A stretch of 64,000 nt of DNA from Verrucomicrobiota bacterium (GTDB lineage Bacteria; Verrucomicrobiota; Verrucomicrobiia; Opitutales; Opitutaceae). The stretch spans positions 248,001 to 312,000 of the forward strand of contig JACTNC010000053.1 in NCBI GenBank assembly GCA_014584295.1, given 5' to 3'. This document shows, piece after piece, positions 55,047 to 64,000 of this stretch (within the stretch, counting starts at the first letter, position 1; each line of letters opens with the position of its first letter). The translations under genes and the position numbers were made by a program. Below the pieces are notes generated by a model. That model did no database searches. It had not been told where the DNA came from and was given only the letters and a program-made list of their open reading frames with translations.

Positions 55047-55337
55047 ATGATACATCCCACGTCCCAGAGCCTCGGCTCACATCGCGCTGGCGCCTTGCCG
55101 GCCACAAACGGACACGTCGCAAATCACAACAAGGTCGAGTCTTCCCGCCCGGACTCCCTCTCGACGTCGCATGCAGAGGCACTGCAGCGGGCGCTCGAAA
55201 CGACTCCCGAAATCCGACCTGAAATGGTGGAGCTGGGTCGCAAGCTCGCCAGTGATCCCAATTATCCGCCGCTAGAGATCATTGAACAGCTTTCCAAGCT
55301 GATCATCAACTCAGCAGATCTTTCGGAGTCTGCATAA
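55047..55337 (+). CDS. Possible anti-sigma-28 factor FlgM-like protein
   Basis: 96 residues. The first half is low complexity; the second half (EIRPEMVELGRKLASDPNYPPLEIIEQLSKLIINS) resembles the FlgM C-terminal pattern of a short helix, V-x-E-L-x-x-x-L, a Tyr-Pro turn and a final amphipathic helix. The gene sits between a fliD operon and fliS, 11 bp before fliS. FlgM holds back sigma-28 until the hook is complete. Homology is weak, so the call is tentative. Confidence 0.5.
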   Translation: MIHPTSQSLGSHRAGALPATNGHVANHNKVESSRPDSLSTSHAEALQRALETTPEIRPEMVELGRKLASDPNYPPLEIIEQLSKLIINSADLSESA

Positions 55338-55347
55338 GTTTATCTCC

Positions 55348-55776
55348 ATGGCCCCCCCCTTCGGCTACGCACGCGCGTACCAAGCCCAGTCCATACTGAC
55401 AGCCAGCCCTGGCCAGCTCGTGCTGATGCTTTTCGACGGCACCCTGAGGTTCCTCAATGTTGCGAGGGAGGCCTTCGCGCAGGAGGAGGACAGTCCACGT
55501 CGCATTGAAAACATCAATACGGCTCTCGTTCGCGCGCAGAACATCATCATTGAGCTGCGGGCGACCTTGAACCTTTCGGAGGGGGGCGAATATGCGGCCA
55601 ATCTTGATCGCCTTTACGAATACTACCTTCGCCGCCTGATCGAGGCCAACATCAGGAAACAGGTGGAGCCTGTGATTGAGGTTTACCAATTGATCCAGCA
55701 GCTTCGCGACGGCTGGGCGGAAATGTTGAGAAAAGAGGAATCCTGCCGCTTTGGCGCCGCTCAGGGCGTCGCTTGA
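55348..55776 (+). CDS. fliS: Flagellin export chaperone FliS
   Basis: 142 residues with the FliS four-helix pattern: YARAYQAQSILTASPGQLVLMLFDGTLRFLNVAREAF, IENINTALVRAQNIIIELRATLNLSEGGEYAANLDRLYEYYLRRLIEAN. FliS binds the flagellin C-terminus in the cytoplasm before export. It follows the FlgM-like gene by 11 bp and overlaps the next gene by four bases (ATGA). Confidence 0.95.
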   Translation: MAPPFGYARAYQAQSILTASPGQLVLMLFDGTLRFLNVAREAFAQEEDSPRRIENINTALVRAQNIIIELRATLNLSEGGEYAANLDRLYEYYLRRLIEANIRKQVEPVIEVYQLIQQLRDGWAEMLRKEESCRFGAAQGVA

Positions 55777-56165
55777 TGACCATGGAACGTCCCATTCAGA
55801 CTGTAGAGCGTCTCATCGAGGCCTTGGAAGTCCTCGCTGGTCAGGAGGCCATCCAGCTGGCCGGTGAATCCTGGACCGAACTCGCTGCAACCCAGGAGCG
55901 GGCGGCTGCGATCGTTGATCGCCTCTCCATTCTCATGTCTGACAAGAAGGTCAGGTTCGGGCTTCCGCCCGACATTTTCAACCGAGCACACGCCATCACC
56001 CGTGCCCAGGGCATCAAGATCGCAATGCTGAACCTGTGGATGCAGGAAACCGATGAGGAGTTGAAGGCCTTGTGTTCTTCGCAGCAGCGTCTGCGAACCT
56101 TGAAGCCCGCCTATCGAAATCGACTGGGCGAAAACTCTCCTGGTTCATTTCACGCCCAAGGCTGA
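55773..56165 (+). CDS. Small helical flagellar operon protein, possible FliT/FlgN-type chaperone
   Basis: 130 residues, mostly helical by composition (VERLIEALEVLAGQEAIQLAGESWTELAATQERAAAIVDRLSIL). It overlaps fliS by four bases, so it is translated with it. Size, helix content and position after fliS are those of FliT or FlgN chaperones, but I cannot name a family from the sequence. The last residues (KPAYRNRLGENSPGSFHAQG) are polar and probably disordered. Confidence 0.6.
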   Translation: MMTMERPIQTVERLIEALEVLAGQEAIQLAGESWTELAATQERAAAIVDRLSILMSDKKVRFGLPPDIFNRAHAITRAQGIKIAMLNLWMQETDEELKALCSSQQRLRTLKPAYRNRLGENSPGSFHAQG

Positions 56166-56291
56166 AATATCCCGGTTCGGAGATTCCGAGATGCCTTTGT
56201 CCGGCCTATTCGGCCAGCAGGCACTCCCCTTCCAGCGCCGATCACTTGACCCTGCCACCAAAACAATCAGCGCCGCAAGGAATCGCGAACA

Positions 56292-56684
56292 TCATCCCAC
56301 CACAGTGGCAAGCCGCTCCGCTCCAATTTCGTCCCGCGAAATGATTTCTGCCTGATTCGGAACCGCACCCTGGGTTGCCGCCACCCACGCAAGCGCAATG
56401 CCTTCTGCCGATGCACGCCAATCATGAGTCGACCCACGAGGATAGATCGAATGAATCACAGCATCCGTCCGACCGGGCAACATGAGCGCGGCTTTGACGC
56501 AAATCTGTCCATCAGCCAGGGAATAGGTCTGGAGGGAAATGCTTCCACCTGCCTCAAGCATCATGCGGGCCAATCCCTTGTGGTAACTCACAGAGCGTTG
56601 GATCGGGTGTTGTGCACCTGCGACTCCTTGTTCAATCAGGGCATTCTGGACTTGAGAGAGGATCGACAACAGGCGAGGCGCCAT
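56292..56684 (-). CDS. Hypothetical protein
   Basis: 130 residues on the strand opposite to the flagellar genes. Composition is protein-like (QTYSLADGQICVKAALMLPGRTDAVIHSIYPRGSTHDWRASAEGIALAWV), with possible beta strands and no leader. It fills the gap between the chaperone-like gene and the histidine kinase and converges on the former. No family was recognised. A role in motility is possible only by location. Confidence 0.55.
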   Translation of the reverse strand: MAPRLLSILSQVQNALIEQGVAGAQHPIQRSVSYHKGLARMMLEAGGSISLQTYSLADGQICVKAALMLPGRTDAVIHSIYPRGSTHDWRASAEGIALAWVAATQGAVPNQAEIISRDEIGAERLATVVG

Positions 56685-56811
56685 ACAGCGAGGGAGTTGA
56701 ACCCCTTTCGACTCGTTTGCCCGAAATCTTAAATGCGGAACTTCAATTCTGCCCGGTTTTCACTCCTCTATCCTGACATGAAACCAACCCGTTTGTTATC
56801 CTCTTCAAGCG

Positions 56812-59139
56812 ATGGGCCATGATGAATTGCAACCTTTCCTCGCTACTGGCGGAAAGTTCGCATTGAAAAGAGGTCCCATGCTTAAGTCCCTCGCAGAATC
56901 GTCGGATGGGATCGCAATCCTGGACCCAAAAATAGGGGGTCGGATCGTCGACGTGAATCCCGCCTTCGAACGGCTGACTCACATCCCACGATCAGAGGCG
57001 CTTGGCCAGCATTTGAATGCTCTGCTGCCCTCTGAACTCTGGGATAATTTCAGCCAATGCCTCGAGTTGTCGCAACTCTGTCGAGGCAGGATCCGGGTCA
57101 ATCGGAACAACACGCCAGCGATTCATTTCGATGCTACCACGTTCCCGGCTTCTGGGTCGCAGGGTGATGATGGTCTTTGGGCGGTAGCTCTTCGAGATGT
57201 GTCAGATGCTGCCGAAAGGGAGCATGCGCTGCAGCGTAGCGAGGAGCATCATCGCCTTCTGGCCGAATCCATACGAGATCTCGTCGTGGTTCATCCCCCC
57301 TGGGAGGGACACTGTCTGTATGCCTCACCAGCTTCGAGAGCCATTCTCGGCTACGAACCGCAGGAGATTGTTGCGCGATCTCTTCATGACCTGATTCATC
57401 CTGATAGCCTTTCGCTCGCCCGCCGGGTCTTCGGCGCCCATGCCAATGGTCCTTCAGAAACCACATTCATTCACCAGATGCGTCGCAAGGATGGCCGCCC
57501 TGTCTGGGTTGAAACGACCAGCAAGACCCGCTTGAATCAGGAGGGCGTCGCAGAAATTGTATCGACGATGCGCGACATCAGCAGGCGGAAGGCTGCAGAG
57601 GCCTCTCTCACCGCCATGCACGGGTTGCTGAATGCAGTCTACGATGCAGTCCCGTTGGGGCTCTGCCTCCTCGACAGTCGCAATCAAGTCCAGCTCTGCA
57701 ATCGTGCATTTTCCAGGCATTTTTCTGCCGACCCCTCCGAACTGGCCGGTCGTCCGATCTCGCCAGTGATCTCCCTCTCCATTATCGAATCCGCCACTGC
57801 TCAGCCGGGATCACTTCATGCTTTTGACCTCGCTCGTCCTGACGGCAGCAATTTTCCGGCGGAACTTTCCGTCACCTCCGTCCGATTCACCGAGGAAACC
57901 TGGCGCCTTCTGACGCTGAGCGACCTCTCCGAACGGCGGCGTATTGAAGCACGTCTTCATGAAGCGAGCAAACTTGAGAGCCTTGCAACTCTCGCTGGCG
58001 GGGTGGCCCACGACTTCAACAACCTTCTCACCATCATTCTGGGATACGCTGGCCTGCTCTGCGACGGATCCGACGACCCTGGGGGACTCCGGCGAGCCGC
58101 CGATGCGATCATCGACGCCGGCCGTCGCGGCGCCGATGTCGTTCATCAGCTTCAGCTCTTTGCCAGCCAGCACGAGGCGGAGTTCGCAACCACGGACATG
58201 CAGGCTCTGATCGAGGATACTATCGAAAGCACGTGTGCGGACTGGACATCCCAGATACACATTTCGTGCACATTCAATCACACGAGCGCCAGTGTATTTG
58301 TCGACCCCGCACAGGTGGCTCTAGGATTGAGACAACTCCTGCAGAATGCATGTGACGCCATGCCCCAGGGCGGCACAATCCATATCCGCACTTCCGATTC
58401 ACCCGCGGAAGGTCTTGCGTCACGAGATCATCCCGATGCGCTTTGGGTGACGATTGAGGACAACGGAAGCGGGATGAATGACTCGACACGGGCTCGCATT
58501 TTTGAGCCATTTTTTGCGAAGGACAGGGGACCGTCCGTTCGCGGGCTCGGGCTTGCAGTTGTCTATGGAATCATGCGCGCGCACCGGGGAACAATTGAAA
58601 TCGAGAGCAAGCCTGGAAAGGGGACGCGTGTGGACCTGGCGTTTCCCCGATCCGCACCGGCAAACGGAATTGCCTCTCGCCATCCCTCTACTCAAGGCCA
58701 TGATGGGGAGGCTCCACCTCCGAGGAAGTACGTGCTGGTGGTCGAAGACGAGACCGAGATCGGGCGCCTCTGGGAGAAGATATTCAGCTCGGAAGCAATA
58801 CCGATGCTCTGGGCCAGAGATGCAGAGGAGGCGCTGCGTCTGTTCTTCGATCACCGCAATGAAATCGGCCTGCTGTTTTCTGACATTGGACTGCCTGGGA
58901 TGAATGGCTGGCAGTTGGCCCAACGCATCCGGGAGGAAAATCCTGGCATCCCCCTGATCCTTGCGAGCGGAGCTTTCAAACCTGGCGATCGGGCCCAGGC
59001 AAACCTGGATGAGCCCATTCTATGTTTCCCCAAACCTTTTCCGCCCTCGGAAATTGTCTCTCATATTCGAACCTTCCTTCCACCCCATAAACATTCCCGC
59101 CTCATTCCGGGCTTTCCTGCTACAAGGGAAGCGGATTGA
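56812..59139 (+). CDS. PAS-domain hybrid sensor histidine kinase with receiver domain
   Basis: 775 residues, no membrane segments, so cytoplasmic. Three PAS domains occupy about 20-130, 145-255 and 265-380. The dimerisation domain has the phosphoacceptor His400 (GGVAHDFNNLLTIILGYAGLL), followed by a HATPase domain with QNACDAMPQGG, DNGSGMNDSTRARIFEPFFAKD and GLGLAVVYGI. A C-terminal receiver (about 640-760) carries Asp691 in SDIGLPG. It precedes an NtrC-type regulator by 38 bp (start 59178), so the two are probably partners, the arrangement of FlrB-FlrC/FlgS-FlgR in flagellar control. The signal is unknown. Confidence 0.88.
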   Translation: MGHDELQPFLATGGKFALKRGPMLKSLAESSDGIAILDPKIGGRIVDVNPAFERLTHIPRSEALGQHLNALLPSELWDNFSQCLELSQLCRGRIRVNRNNTPAIHFDATTFPASGSQGDDGLWAVALRDVSDAAEREHALQRSEEHHRLLAESIRDLVVVHPPWEGHCLYASPASRAILGYEPQEIVARSLHDLIHPDSLSLARRVFGAHANGPSETTFIHQMRRKDGRPVWVETTSKTRLNQEGVAEIVSTMRDISRRKAAEASLTAMHGLLNAVYDAVPLGLCLLDSRNQVQLCNRAFSRHFSADPSELAGRPISPVISLSIIESATAQPGSLHAFDLARPDGSNFPAELSVTSVRFTEETWRLLTLSDLSERRRIEARLHEASKLESLATLAGGVAHDFNNLLTIILGYAGLLCDGSDDPGGLRRAADAIIDAGRRGADVVHQLQLFASQHEAEFATTDMQALIEDTIESTCADWTSQIHISCTFNHTSASVFVDPAQVALGLRQLLQNACDAMPQGGTIHIRTSDSPAEGLASRDHPDALWVTIEDNGSGMNDSTRARIFEPFFAKDRGPSVRGLGLAVVYGIMRAHRGTIEIESKPGKGTRVDLAFPRSAPANGIASRHPSTQGHDGEAPPPRKYVLVVEDETEIGRLWEKIFSSEAIPMLWARDAEEALRLFFDHRNEIGLLFSDIGLPGMNGWQLAQRIREENPGIPLILASGAFKPGDRAQANLDEPILCFPKPFPPSEIVSHIRTFLPPHKHSRLIPGFPATREAD

Positions 59140-59177
59140 TTCCCTTTCGCTTCGGCCCTACGGAAAAGACCCAGCCC

Positions 59178-60776
59178 ATGTCCCTTGAACGAATCCTGGT
59201 CCTCGACGACGAACCCATCATCCAAAAAGTCCTGGAGGAACTGTTTCGCCGCAAAAAGTACACGGTCAGCATCGCGGGCACCATCGCTCAGGCTGAGGTC
59301 CTGCTCGCTCGCGAGAGTTTCGACCTCGTAATGCTTGATGTCCGCCTGCCCGATGGCGATGGGCAGCAACTGCTCGAACGCCTCGCAACATTGCCCGACC
59401 GGCCGCTCGTGGTCATGATGACCGGGCATGGTACGATAGAGAGTGCGGTCGCTTGCATGCGCGGTGGGGCCTTCGATTACCTGATCAAGCCATTCTCGCC
59501 TTCCCAGATCGAGATCGTCCTCAAGAAGGCCGACGCCTTCCGGCAACTCGTCAAGGTCAACCGCTATTTCAGCGAACAGGATGGCGGCGACGGCGATCTG
59601 CTGGGCAGGACCCCGCCGATCCAGCGCCTGCGCCAGCTCATCGAGCGCGTCGCACCCACAGACGCGACGGTGCTGATCACGGGCGAGAACGGTACCGGCA
59701 AGGAAATGGTGGCCCGCGAACTCTGGAAAAATTCACCCCGACGATCCGAGCCCTACATCAAGGTCAACTGCGCCGCCCTCTCGGAGCAGTTGATTGAAAG
59801 TGAATTGTTCGGACATGAAAAGGGTGCATTCACCGGTGCCACAGACCGCCGTGAGGGTCGCTTTGAACTCGCAAACCGGGGCACACTGCTTCTCGACGAG
59901 GTGTCGGAGATCCCCGCAAACCTCCAGGCAAAGCTGCTGCGCGTCCTCCAGGAACGTGAGTTCGAGCGCGTAGGCGGCACCAAGACCATAAAGGTCAATG
60001 TGCGTATCCTCGCCACTTCGAACCGCGACCTCATGCAATTTGTGGAACGCGGCTCATTCCGCTCTGATCTGTACTATCGCTTGAATGTGTTCCCCATTCA
60101 TGTCCCCGCCCTTCGCGAGCGCCCAGACGATATTCTCCTCCTTGCGGAATCCTTTCTGCGCCGCTTTGCGCGCAAGCACGGTGTAAAGATCCCTGGCTTC
60201 ACCGACAACGCAGCCAACGCATTGATCAACTATCCGTGGCCGGGCAACGTGCGGGAACTTCAAAACACGCTCGAACGCGCGGTCATTCTTTCAGAAGATG
60301 GTCGTCCCGTCACGACGGCAGCGCTCGGTCTGCCCTCGCTTGCGCGTTCCTCTGGACTCGTCGGCATGCAGCATCCCACGGTCACCTCACCCGCTCAGGC
60401 ACCCGCATCTTTACCGTCCTCGGTCACCACCGCTCCTGCTCCATCCCCAGTTACAGGCACCTGGACTGCTGTCTCAACCCCTGCAGCGGCAATCACAGCA
60501 GCATCCTCCAACTTCTCCGGTGGCTTCGCGGAAGTCACGCCGCAGGAAGAAATCGCCCCAGATCCGAATCCCACCCCACCCTCTCCGCAATCGGAGATTC
60601 CTGAAGTCATCCCGTTGAACGAACTCGAAAAACGAGCCATCCTTGCGGCATTGAAGAGCACTGGTGGCAACCGAACCCGCACAGCCGAGCTGCTCAACAT
60701 TTCCATCCGAACGCTGCGAAACAAGATCCAGGAATATCGTGCGGATGGAACCGTGATCGAACCGAGCGGTGATTGA
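59178..60776 (+). CDS. NtrC-family sigma-54-dependent response regulator (FlrC/FlgR-like)
   Basis: 532 residues from ATG 59178 (MSLERILVLDDEP); the frame opens at 59136 but adds residues without homology. Receiver with Asp54 (LDVRLPDGD), AAA+ core with Walker A GENGTGKE at 169-176 and the sigma-54 contact loop GAFTGA at 216-221, then a linker (about 395-475) rich in Ala, Pro, Ser and Thr, and a Fis-type helix-turn-helix (GGNRTRTAELLNISIRTLRNKIQEY). It should activate sigma-54 promoters when phosphorylated by the upstream kinase. Its place at the end of the flagellar group suggests flagellar class III genes as targets; this is inference. Confidence 0.92.
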   Translation: MSLERILVLDDEPIIQKVLEELFRRKKYTVSIAGTIAQAEVLLARESFDLVMLDVRLPDGDGQQLLERLATLPDRPLVVMMTGHGTIESAVACMRGGAFDYLIKPFSPSQIEIVLKKADAFRQLVKVNRYFSEQDGGDGDLLGRTPPIQRLRQLIERVAPTDATVLITGENGTGKEMVARELWKNSPRRSEPYIKVNCAALSEQLIESELFGHEKGAFTGATDRREGRFELANRGTLLLDEVSEIPANLQAKLLRVLQEREFERVGGTKTIKVNVRILATSNRDLMQFVERGSFRSDLYYRLNVFPIHVPALRERPDDILLLAESFLRRFARKHGVKIPGFTDNAANALINYPWPGNVRELQNTLERAVILSEDGRPVTTAALGLPSLARSSGLVGMQHPTVTSPAQAPASLPSSVTTAPAPSPVTGTWTAVSTPAAAITAASSNFSGGFAEVTPQEEIAPDPNPTPPSPQSEIPEVIPLNELEKRAILAALKSTGGNRTRTAELLNISIRTLRNKIQEYRADGTVIEPSGD

Positions 60777-60808
60777 ACGAGCAGCCAGCACCGGACGTCA
60801 GGCCGTGG

Positions 60809-61681
60809 CTATTCGACGTTCGCGATCTGTTCACGGATCTTCTCCAGCTCATTCTTCAATTCGATCACGGCGCGGGAGATTGCATGGTCATTGGACTTGC
60901 TACCCATCGTGTTTGCCTCGCGCCCCATCTCCTGGAGAATGAATTCCGCCTTGCGGCCCATTTCTCCATCGGTATTGAGGAGAGCCTTCAGTTGATCCAG
61001 GTGACTACCGAACCGGGTCAGCTCCTCTGAAAGGTCGCAGCGGTCCGCAAACAACGCGATTTCGCGCAGCACGCGTTCGTCATTCAATTCGAGTTCGAGC
61101 CCCGCCTGTCGGAGCCGTTGCAGCAGTTGCTCCCGGTAGTGGGATGTCACCTTTGGCGCTCTCACGGCAATCTCACCGACATGATTCGCAAGGCTGCCGA
61201 TTCGCTCCATCAGATCCACAAGCAGTGTTGATCCTTCCCGCGCCCGCATCGCGACAAAGTCCGCCAGAGCGGTATCAAGCGCCGCGATCACTTGTTCGCG
61301 GACCTGTTCCACCGGTGGAGCCTCCTCTATTCTGCGCTGCGCGTTGGCTATGCTCCAGAGCAGCTCCGGGCTTGGCGTAAAAGGAATGCCGCGCTGCGCA
61401 GCCAGGTTCGACAGTCGATCCAGGGCATCTCCAATTGCAGCGTCATCCCAGACCGGCATTGCGGTGCCCGAGCCGCTGCTCAGCTCGAAGTCCACCTGAA
61501 CCTTGCCTCGCGCCGTGCACCCCCGGACGCGCTCTGAAATTGCGGTTTCGAGTTCCTCCCATTCGCTCGGAAGCTTGATCGCGAGATCAAGCATCTTCCG
61601 GTTCACGGACCGCACCTGAACAGTGAGCGTGCGAATCCCGATGCCGGCAATTGCCCGGCCATAGCCCGTCATGCTTCGCAT
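60809..61681 (-). CDS. yicC: YicC/YloC family endoribonuclease
   Basis: 290 residues. The N-terminus MRSMTGYGRAIAGIGIRTLTVQVRSVNRKMLDLAIKLP and the C-terminal EMGREANTMGSKSNDHAISRAVIELKNELEKIREQIANVE are the two conserved YicC regions. Members are endoribonucleases involved in mRNA decay. It follows trpB by 31 bp and converges on the response regulator after 32 bp. Confidence 0.93.
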   Translation of the reverse strand: MRSMTGYGRAIAGIGIRTLTVQVRSVNRKMLDLAIKLPSEWEELETAISERVRGCTARGKVQVDFELSSGSGTAMPVWDDAAIGDALDRLSNLAAQRGIPFTPSPELLWSIANAQRRIEEAPPVEQVREQVIAALDTALADFVAMRAREGSTLLVDLMERIGSLANHVGEIAVRAPKVTSHYREQLLQRLRQAGLELELNDERVLREIALFADRCDLSEELTRFGSHLDQLKALLNTDGEMGRKAEFILQEMGREANTMGSKSNDHAISRAVIELKNELEKIREQIANVE

Positions 61682-61712
61682 GAAAATATCCTCGGTTCGG
61701 GGCTATGACCAC

Positions 61713-62930
61713 TCACAGCTTCACGTTGAGCAATCGCGCCACCTGATTGACGTCCTTGTCTCCTCGTCCGGAAAGATTGATGAGAACAATCTGATCGCTC
61801 CGCAGGGCACGCGCCCGCTTCATCCCATGAACCAGCGCATGTGTAGATTCCAGTGCCGGCAGTATGCCCTCCAATCGGGATACAAGCTGGAAGGTGGAGA
61901 TGACCTCATCATCACAGGCATGGGCATACTCAATGCGCCCCTGATCCCGATAGTAGGCATGCTCAGGACCGATCGCAGCATAGTCCAGACCCGCGCTCAC
62001 CGAATGCGTCAATTCAATCTGTCCATCCTCATTCTGCAGGATGTAGGTCTTGCTCCCCTGCAGGACCCCGAGTCTCCCTCCTTCAAATCGCGCTGCGTGC
62101 TCGCCGCGTCGGATGCCGCGACCACCCGCTTCAACACCGATGAGCTTCACACCCCGATCCGGCAGAAAATCATAGAAGAAGCCTATCGCATTTGAGCCAC
62201 CTCCAACACAGGCCACCATCTCATCGGGGAGTCGTCCTTCACGAGCAAGCAATTGAGCCTTTGCCTCCTTCCCAATCACCCGATGAAAATCCCGAACCAT
62301 CATGGGATAGGGGTGCGCCCCCAACGCCGACCCCAGGATGTAGTGCGTTCCGCGCACATTCGTGACCCAGTCGCGCATGGCTTCGTTGACTGCATCCTTC
62401 AGGGTTTTCTGGCCGGCCTCGACGCCACGGACCTCAGCCCCCATCAGGCGCATGCGAAAAACATTCAGTGCCTGCCGATCCATGTCGACAGCACCCATAT
62501 AGACAACGCACTCGAGGCCGAACTTCGCGCACACCGCCGCTGTTGCGACACCGTGCTGGCCCGCCCCTGTTTCTGCAATGATGCGTTTCTTGCCCATCCG
62601 GCGCGCGAGCAGAGCCTGCCCGAGGGCATTGTTGATCTTGTGCGCCCCCGTGTGAAGGAGATCCTCCCGCTTCAGGTAGATCCGGGCGCCCCCGCAATGC
62701 TCCGTGAGACGACGGGCAAAGTACAATTCAGTCGGACGGCCCGCAAATTCCTTCAGGTGTTCCGTCAATTCCTGCACGAAGGCAGGATCGTTGCGGGCCG
62801 AGTCGTACACATCCCCCAATTCGGCAAGCGCCGTCATCAACGTTTCCGGAACAAAGACGCCTCCATATCTTCCGAAGTGGCCGGACGAATCGGGCAGTGT
62901 CATGGTTTCGCTGGGAAGGGCGGCAGGCAT
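61713..62930 (-). CDS. trpB: Tryptophan synthase beta chain
   Basis: 405 residues. The PLP lysine is Lys98 in the family motif [48 protein letters not shown], and [13 protein letters not shown] (phosphate loop) confirm TrpB. It joins indole and serine to tryptophan. A start at ATG 62903 would give a protein nine residues shorter. trpA is not adjacent: yicC follows instead. Confidence 0.97.
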   Translation of the reverse strand: MPAALPSETMTLPDSSGHFGRYGGVFVPETLMTALAELGDVYDSARNDPAFVQELTEHLKEFAGRPTELYFARRLTEHCGGARIYLKREDLLHTGAHKINNALGQALLARRMGKKRIIAETGAGQHGVATAAVCAKFGLECVVYMGAVDMDRQALNVFRMRLMGAEVRGVEAGQKTLKDAVNEAMRDWVTNVRGTHYILGSALGAHPYPMMVRDFHRVIGKEAKAQLLAREGRLPDEMVACVGGGSNAIGFFYDFLPDRGVKLIGVEAGGRGIRRGEHAARFEGGRLGVLQGSKTYILQNEDGQIELTHSVSAGLDYAAIGPEHAYYRDQGRIEYAHACDDEVISTFQLVSRLEGILPALESTHALVHGMKRARALRSDQIVLINLSGRGDKDVNQVARLLNVKL

Positions 62931-63027
62931 GGGGTCAAACTAGTCCGTTTTACAGCACGGGAGAAGTGCGAAAACGCATGATTCTCGGCCAGACCCTCGC
63001 CAGATATGGACGATATTTGCACTTTGC

Positions 63028-63543
63028 CTACCGCTTCTCCTCTTCAACGCGACGCCGGAGAAAATGCAGGACGTCCTCGAATTTGCTGCGATTGGACTCT
63101 TCCGCCTCGACGAGGTTCTCGTGCGCCTGCAACGCAACTTTCGCGTTCTCCAGTTCGCTTCGATCAGAGCAGGGTATCGCCTGCGAGGACATGGCAGCCG
63201 GCGGAGGCTCCGCGCCTGAATCGATGGTCAGGAGGCGATGCAGACCCAGGTTGCGCACGAGTTCGAGGTTGCGGCTCTCGAGCCGCGAGAGCACCAGGTG
63301 CCCTGGAGGTGAGAGCTTCCGGACCTGCAGGGCTATTCCCGCCAGCACACCGAGGAACGTGCTGTCCATCCCCGTGCATGCATTGAAGTCGATTGAGAAG
63401 CGACTCCTCCCCTGTGCAAGCAACGCCTTGATAAAGTCCTGCAGACACGCGCTGTTCTGAAACGAGGCACGGCCCTCGATCCGTATGGCAACGGGATCCG
63501 CTGATACATCAGCCTGAAAGACGGATTTGTTGGTGTCGGACAT
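63028..63543 (-). CDS. STAS-domain (anti-sigma factor antagonist-like) protein
   Basis: 171 residues. Residues about 10-110 form a STAS domain: RIEGRASFQNSACLQDFIKALLAQGRSRFSIDFNACTGMDSTFLGVLAGIA, where the Ser of DSTFLG is the position phosphorylated in SpoIIAA. The C-terminal 40 residues (KVALQAHENLVEAEESNRSKFEDVLHFLRRRVEEEKR) are predicted coiled coil. Such proteins release sigma factors or act in stressosome-like signalling. It lies between aconitase and trpB on one strand; partner kinase not in the window. Confidence 0.8.
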   Translation of the reverse strand: MSDTNKSVFQADVSADPVAIRIEGRASFQNSACLQDFIKALLAQGRSRFSIDFNACTGMDSTFLGVLAGIALQVRKLSPPGHLVLSRLESRNLELVRNLGLHRLLTIDSGAEPPPAAMSSQAIPCSDRSELENAKVALQAHENLVEAEESNRSKFEDVLHFLRRRVEEEKR

Positions 63544-63614
63544 GACAACGCTGCTTCACCTGCGACGGCGTATGATTGCAGAAAGGAAAGCTGCGCCCTT
63601 CTGGCTGCCCGGCC

Positions 63615-64000
63615 TTACGACTTTGCCATGATCTGGCGCAGGACGTAGGGAAGGATTCCGCCGTGCTGATAGTAGTCGATCTCGATCGGAGTGTCGATCC
63701 GGCACCTCACACTCACTGTCTCTACCGAACCATCCTTTCGAGTGATGCGAAGCGTAAGGTCCTGCTGCGGCTTGAGCGTCGTGCCCAATCCGACGACATC
63801 ATAGGTCTCCGTGCCATCCAGGCGCAGTGTCTGCGCATTGACGCCTTCCTTGAATTGCAGGGGAAGCACACCCATGCCCACGAGGTTCGATCGATGGATA
63901 CGTTCGAAGCTCTGGGCAACCACAACTCTCACACCGAGCAGCGCTGTGCCCTTGGCCGCCCAATCTCGGGAGGAACCCGTACCATACTCCTGACCGGCGA
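63615..64000 (-). CDS. acnA: Aconitate hydratase A, C-terminal part only
   Basis: The gene runs off the right edge; 128 codons remain, in frame across the edge. [18 protein letters not shown] (the swivel-domain motif with the catalytic Ser-Arg), [25 protein letters not shown] and the final ITRKDG and [22 protein letters not shown] are the AcnA C-terminal domain 4. It isomerises citrate to isocitrate in the TCA cycle. A shorter ATG reading within this frame would cut off conserved motifs. Confidence 0.93.
   Translation of the reverse strand, partial: AGQEYGTGSSRDWAAKGTALLGVRVVVAQSFERIHRSNLVGMGVLPLQFKEGVNAQTLRLDGTETYDVVGLGTTLKPQQDLTLRITRKDGSVETVSVRCRIDTPIEIDYYQHGGILPYVLRQIMAKS

Noticed and set aside
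1..64000. CRISPR arrays, insertion sequences, phage or toxin-antitoxin genes
   Set aside because: No direct-repeat arrays, transposases, integrases or typical toxin-antitoxin pairs were seen.

Overview
The window looks like a chromosomal piece of a GC-rich, flagellated, Gram-negative bacterium of the Verrucomicrobia, most likely near Opitutaceae. This is an inference from gene content: lipid A / LPS core enzymes, a TonB receptor, a DUF1080 protein, a Tat-exported Gfo/Idh/MocA protein, a Rho with a long N-terminal extension, and many genes without a strong Shine-Dalgarno site. No 16S gene is present to settle it. Almost all of the sequence is coding; high GC produces long antisense open frames, which are left out.

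Layout. 1-4.8 kb: a partial heptosyltransferase, diverging from a fused lipid A acyltransferase-heptosyltransferase, then two oligopeptide-transporter ATPases. 4.9-12.9 kb: an accessory stretch with an amidase preceded by a tiny Tat-signal gene, an ECF sigma/FecR pair, an agarase-like secreted protein and a PQQ dehydrogenase carrying an inserted cytochrome c. 13-19.6 kb: a leftward core run coaE-rho-pilB-pilT-gspE-like. 19.7-25.2 kb: comM/yifB, adenosine deaminase, M29 aminopeptidase, sugar-type MFS transporter. 25.4-28.1 kb: a three-gene operon (DoxX, Gfo/Idh/MocA, F5/8C-like) closed by a strong terminator. 28.3-33.3 kb: two large divergent secreted (alpha/alpha)6-type proteins. 33.3-40 kb: tRNA-Leu(GAG), cysE, lipB and lipA, the last two separated by a leftward DUF1080 / propeller-cupredoxin pair.

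40-44.2 kb is an iron uptake operon (Fiu-like TonB receptor, PiuC-type dioxygenase, TPR protein) with two Fur-box-like sites in front. 44.4-50.2 kb holds AMP nucleosidase and then a copper / cytochrome oxidase assembly group: a YtkA-like double-repeat protein, a CusF-SCO fusion, CtaA, CtaB, DUF420 and a lipoprotein cupredoxin, without the oxidase subunits themselves. 50.3-60.8 kb is a flagellar filament group: two near-identical flagellins, FliD, a coupled lipoprotein, a possible FlgM, FliS, a chaperone-sized protein, and a PAS histidine kinase with an NtrC-type regulator that may control it. 60.8-64 kb ends with yicC, trpB, a STAS protein and the C-terminus of aconitase.

No CRISPR array, insertion sequence, prophage or toxin-antitoxin module was seen. 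The parts least like textbook arrangements are the acyltransferase-heptosyltransferase fusion, the Tat-leader/amidase pair, the CusF-SCO fusion with a Cx5C copper site, the fliD-coupled lipoprotein, and the paired divergent (alpha/alpha)6 proteins. None of these amounts to proof of a new system.
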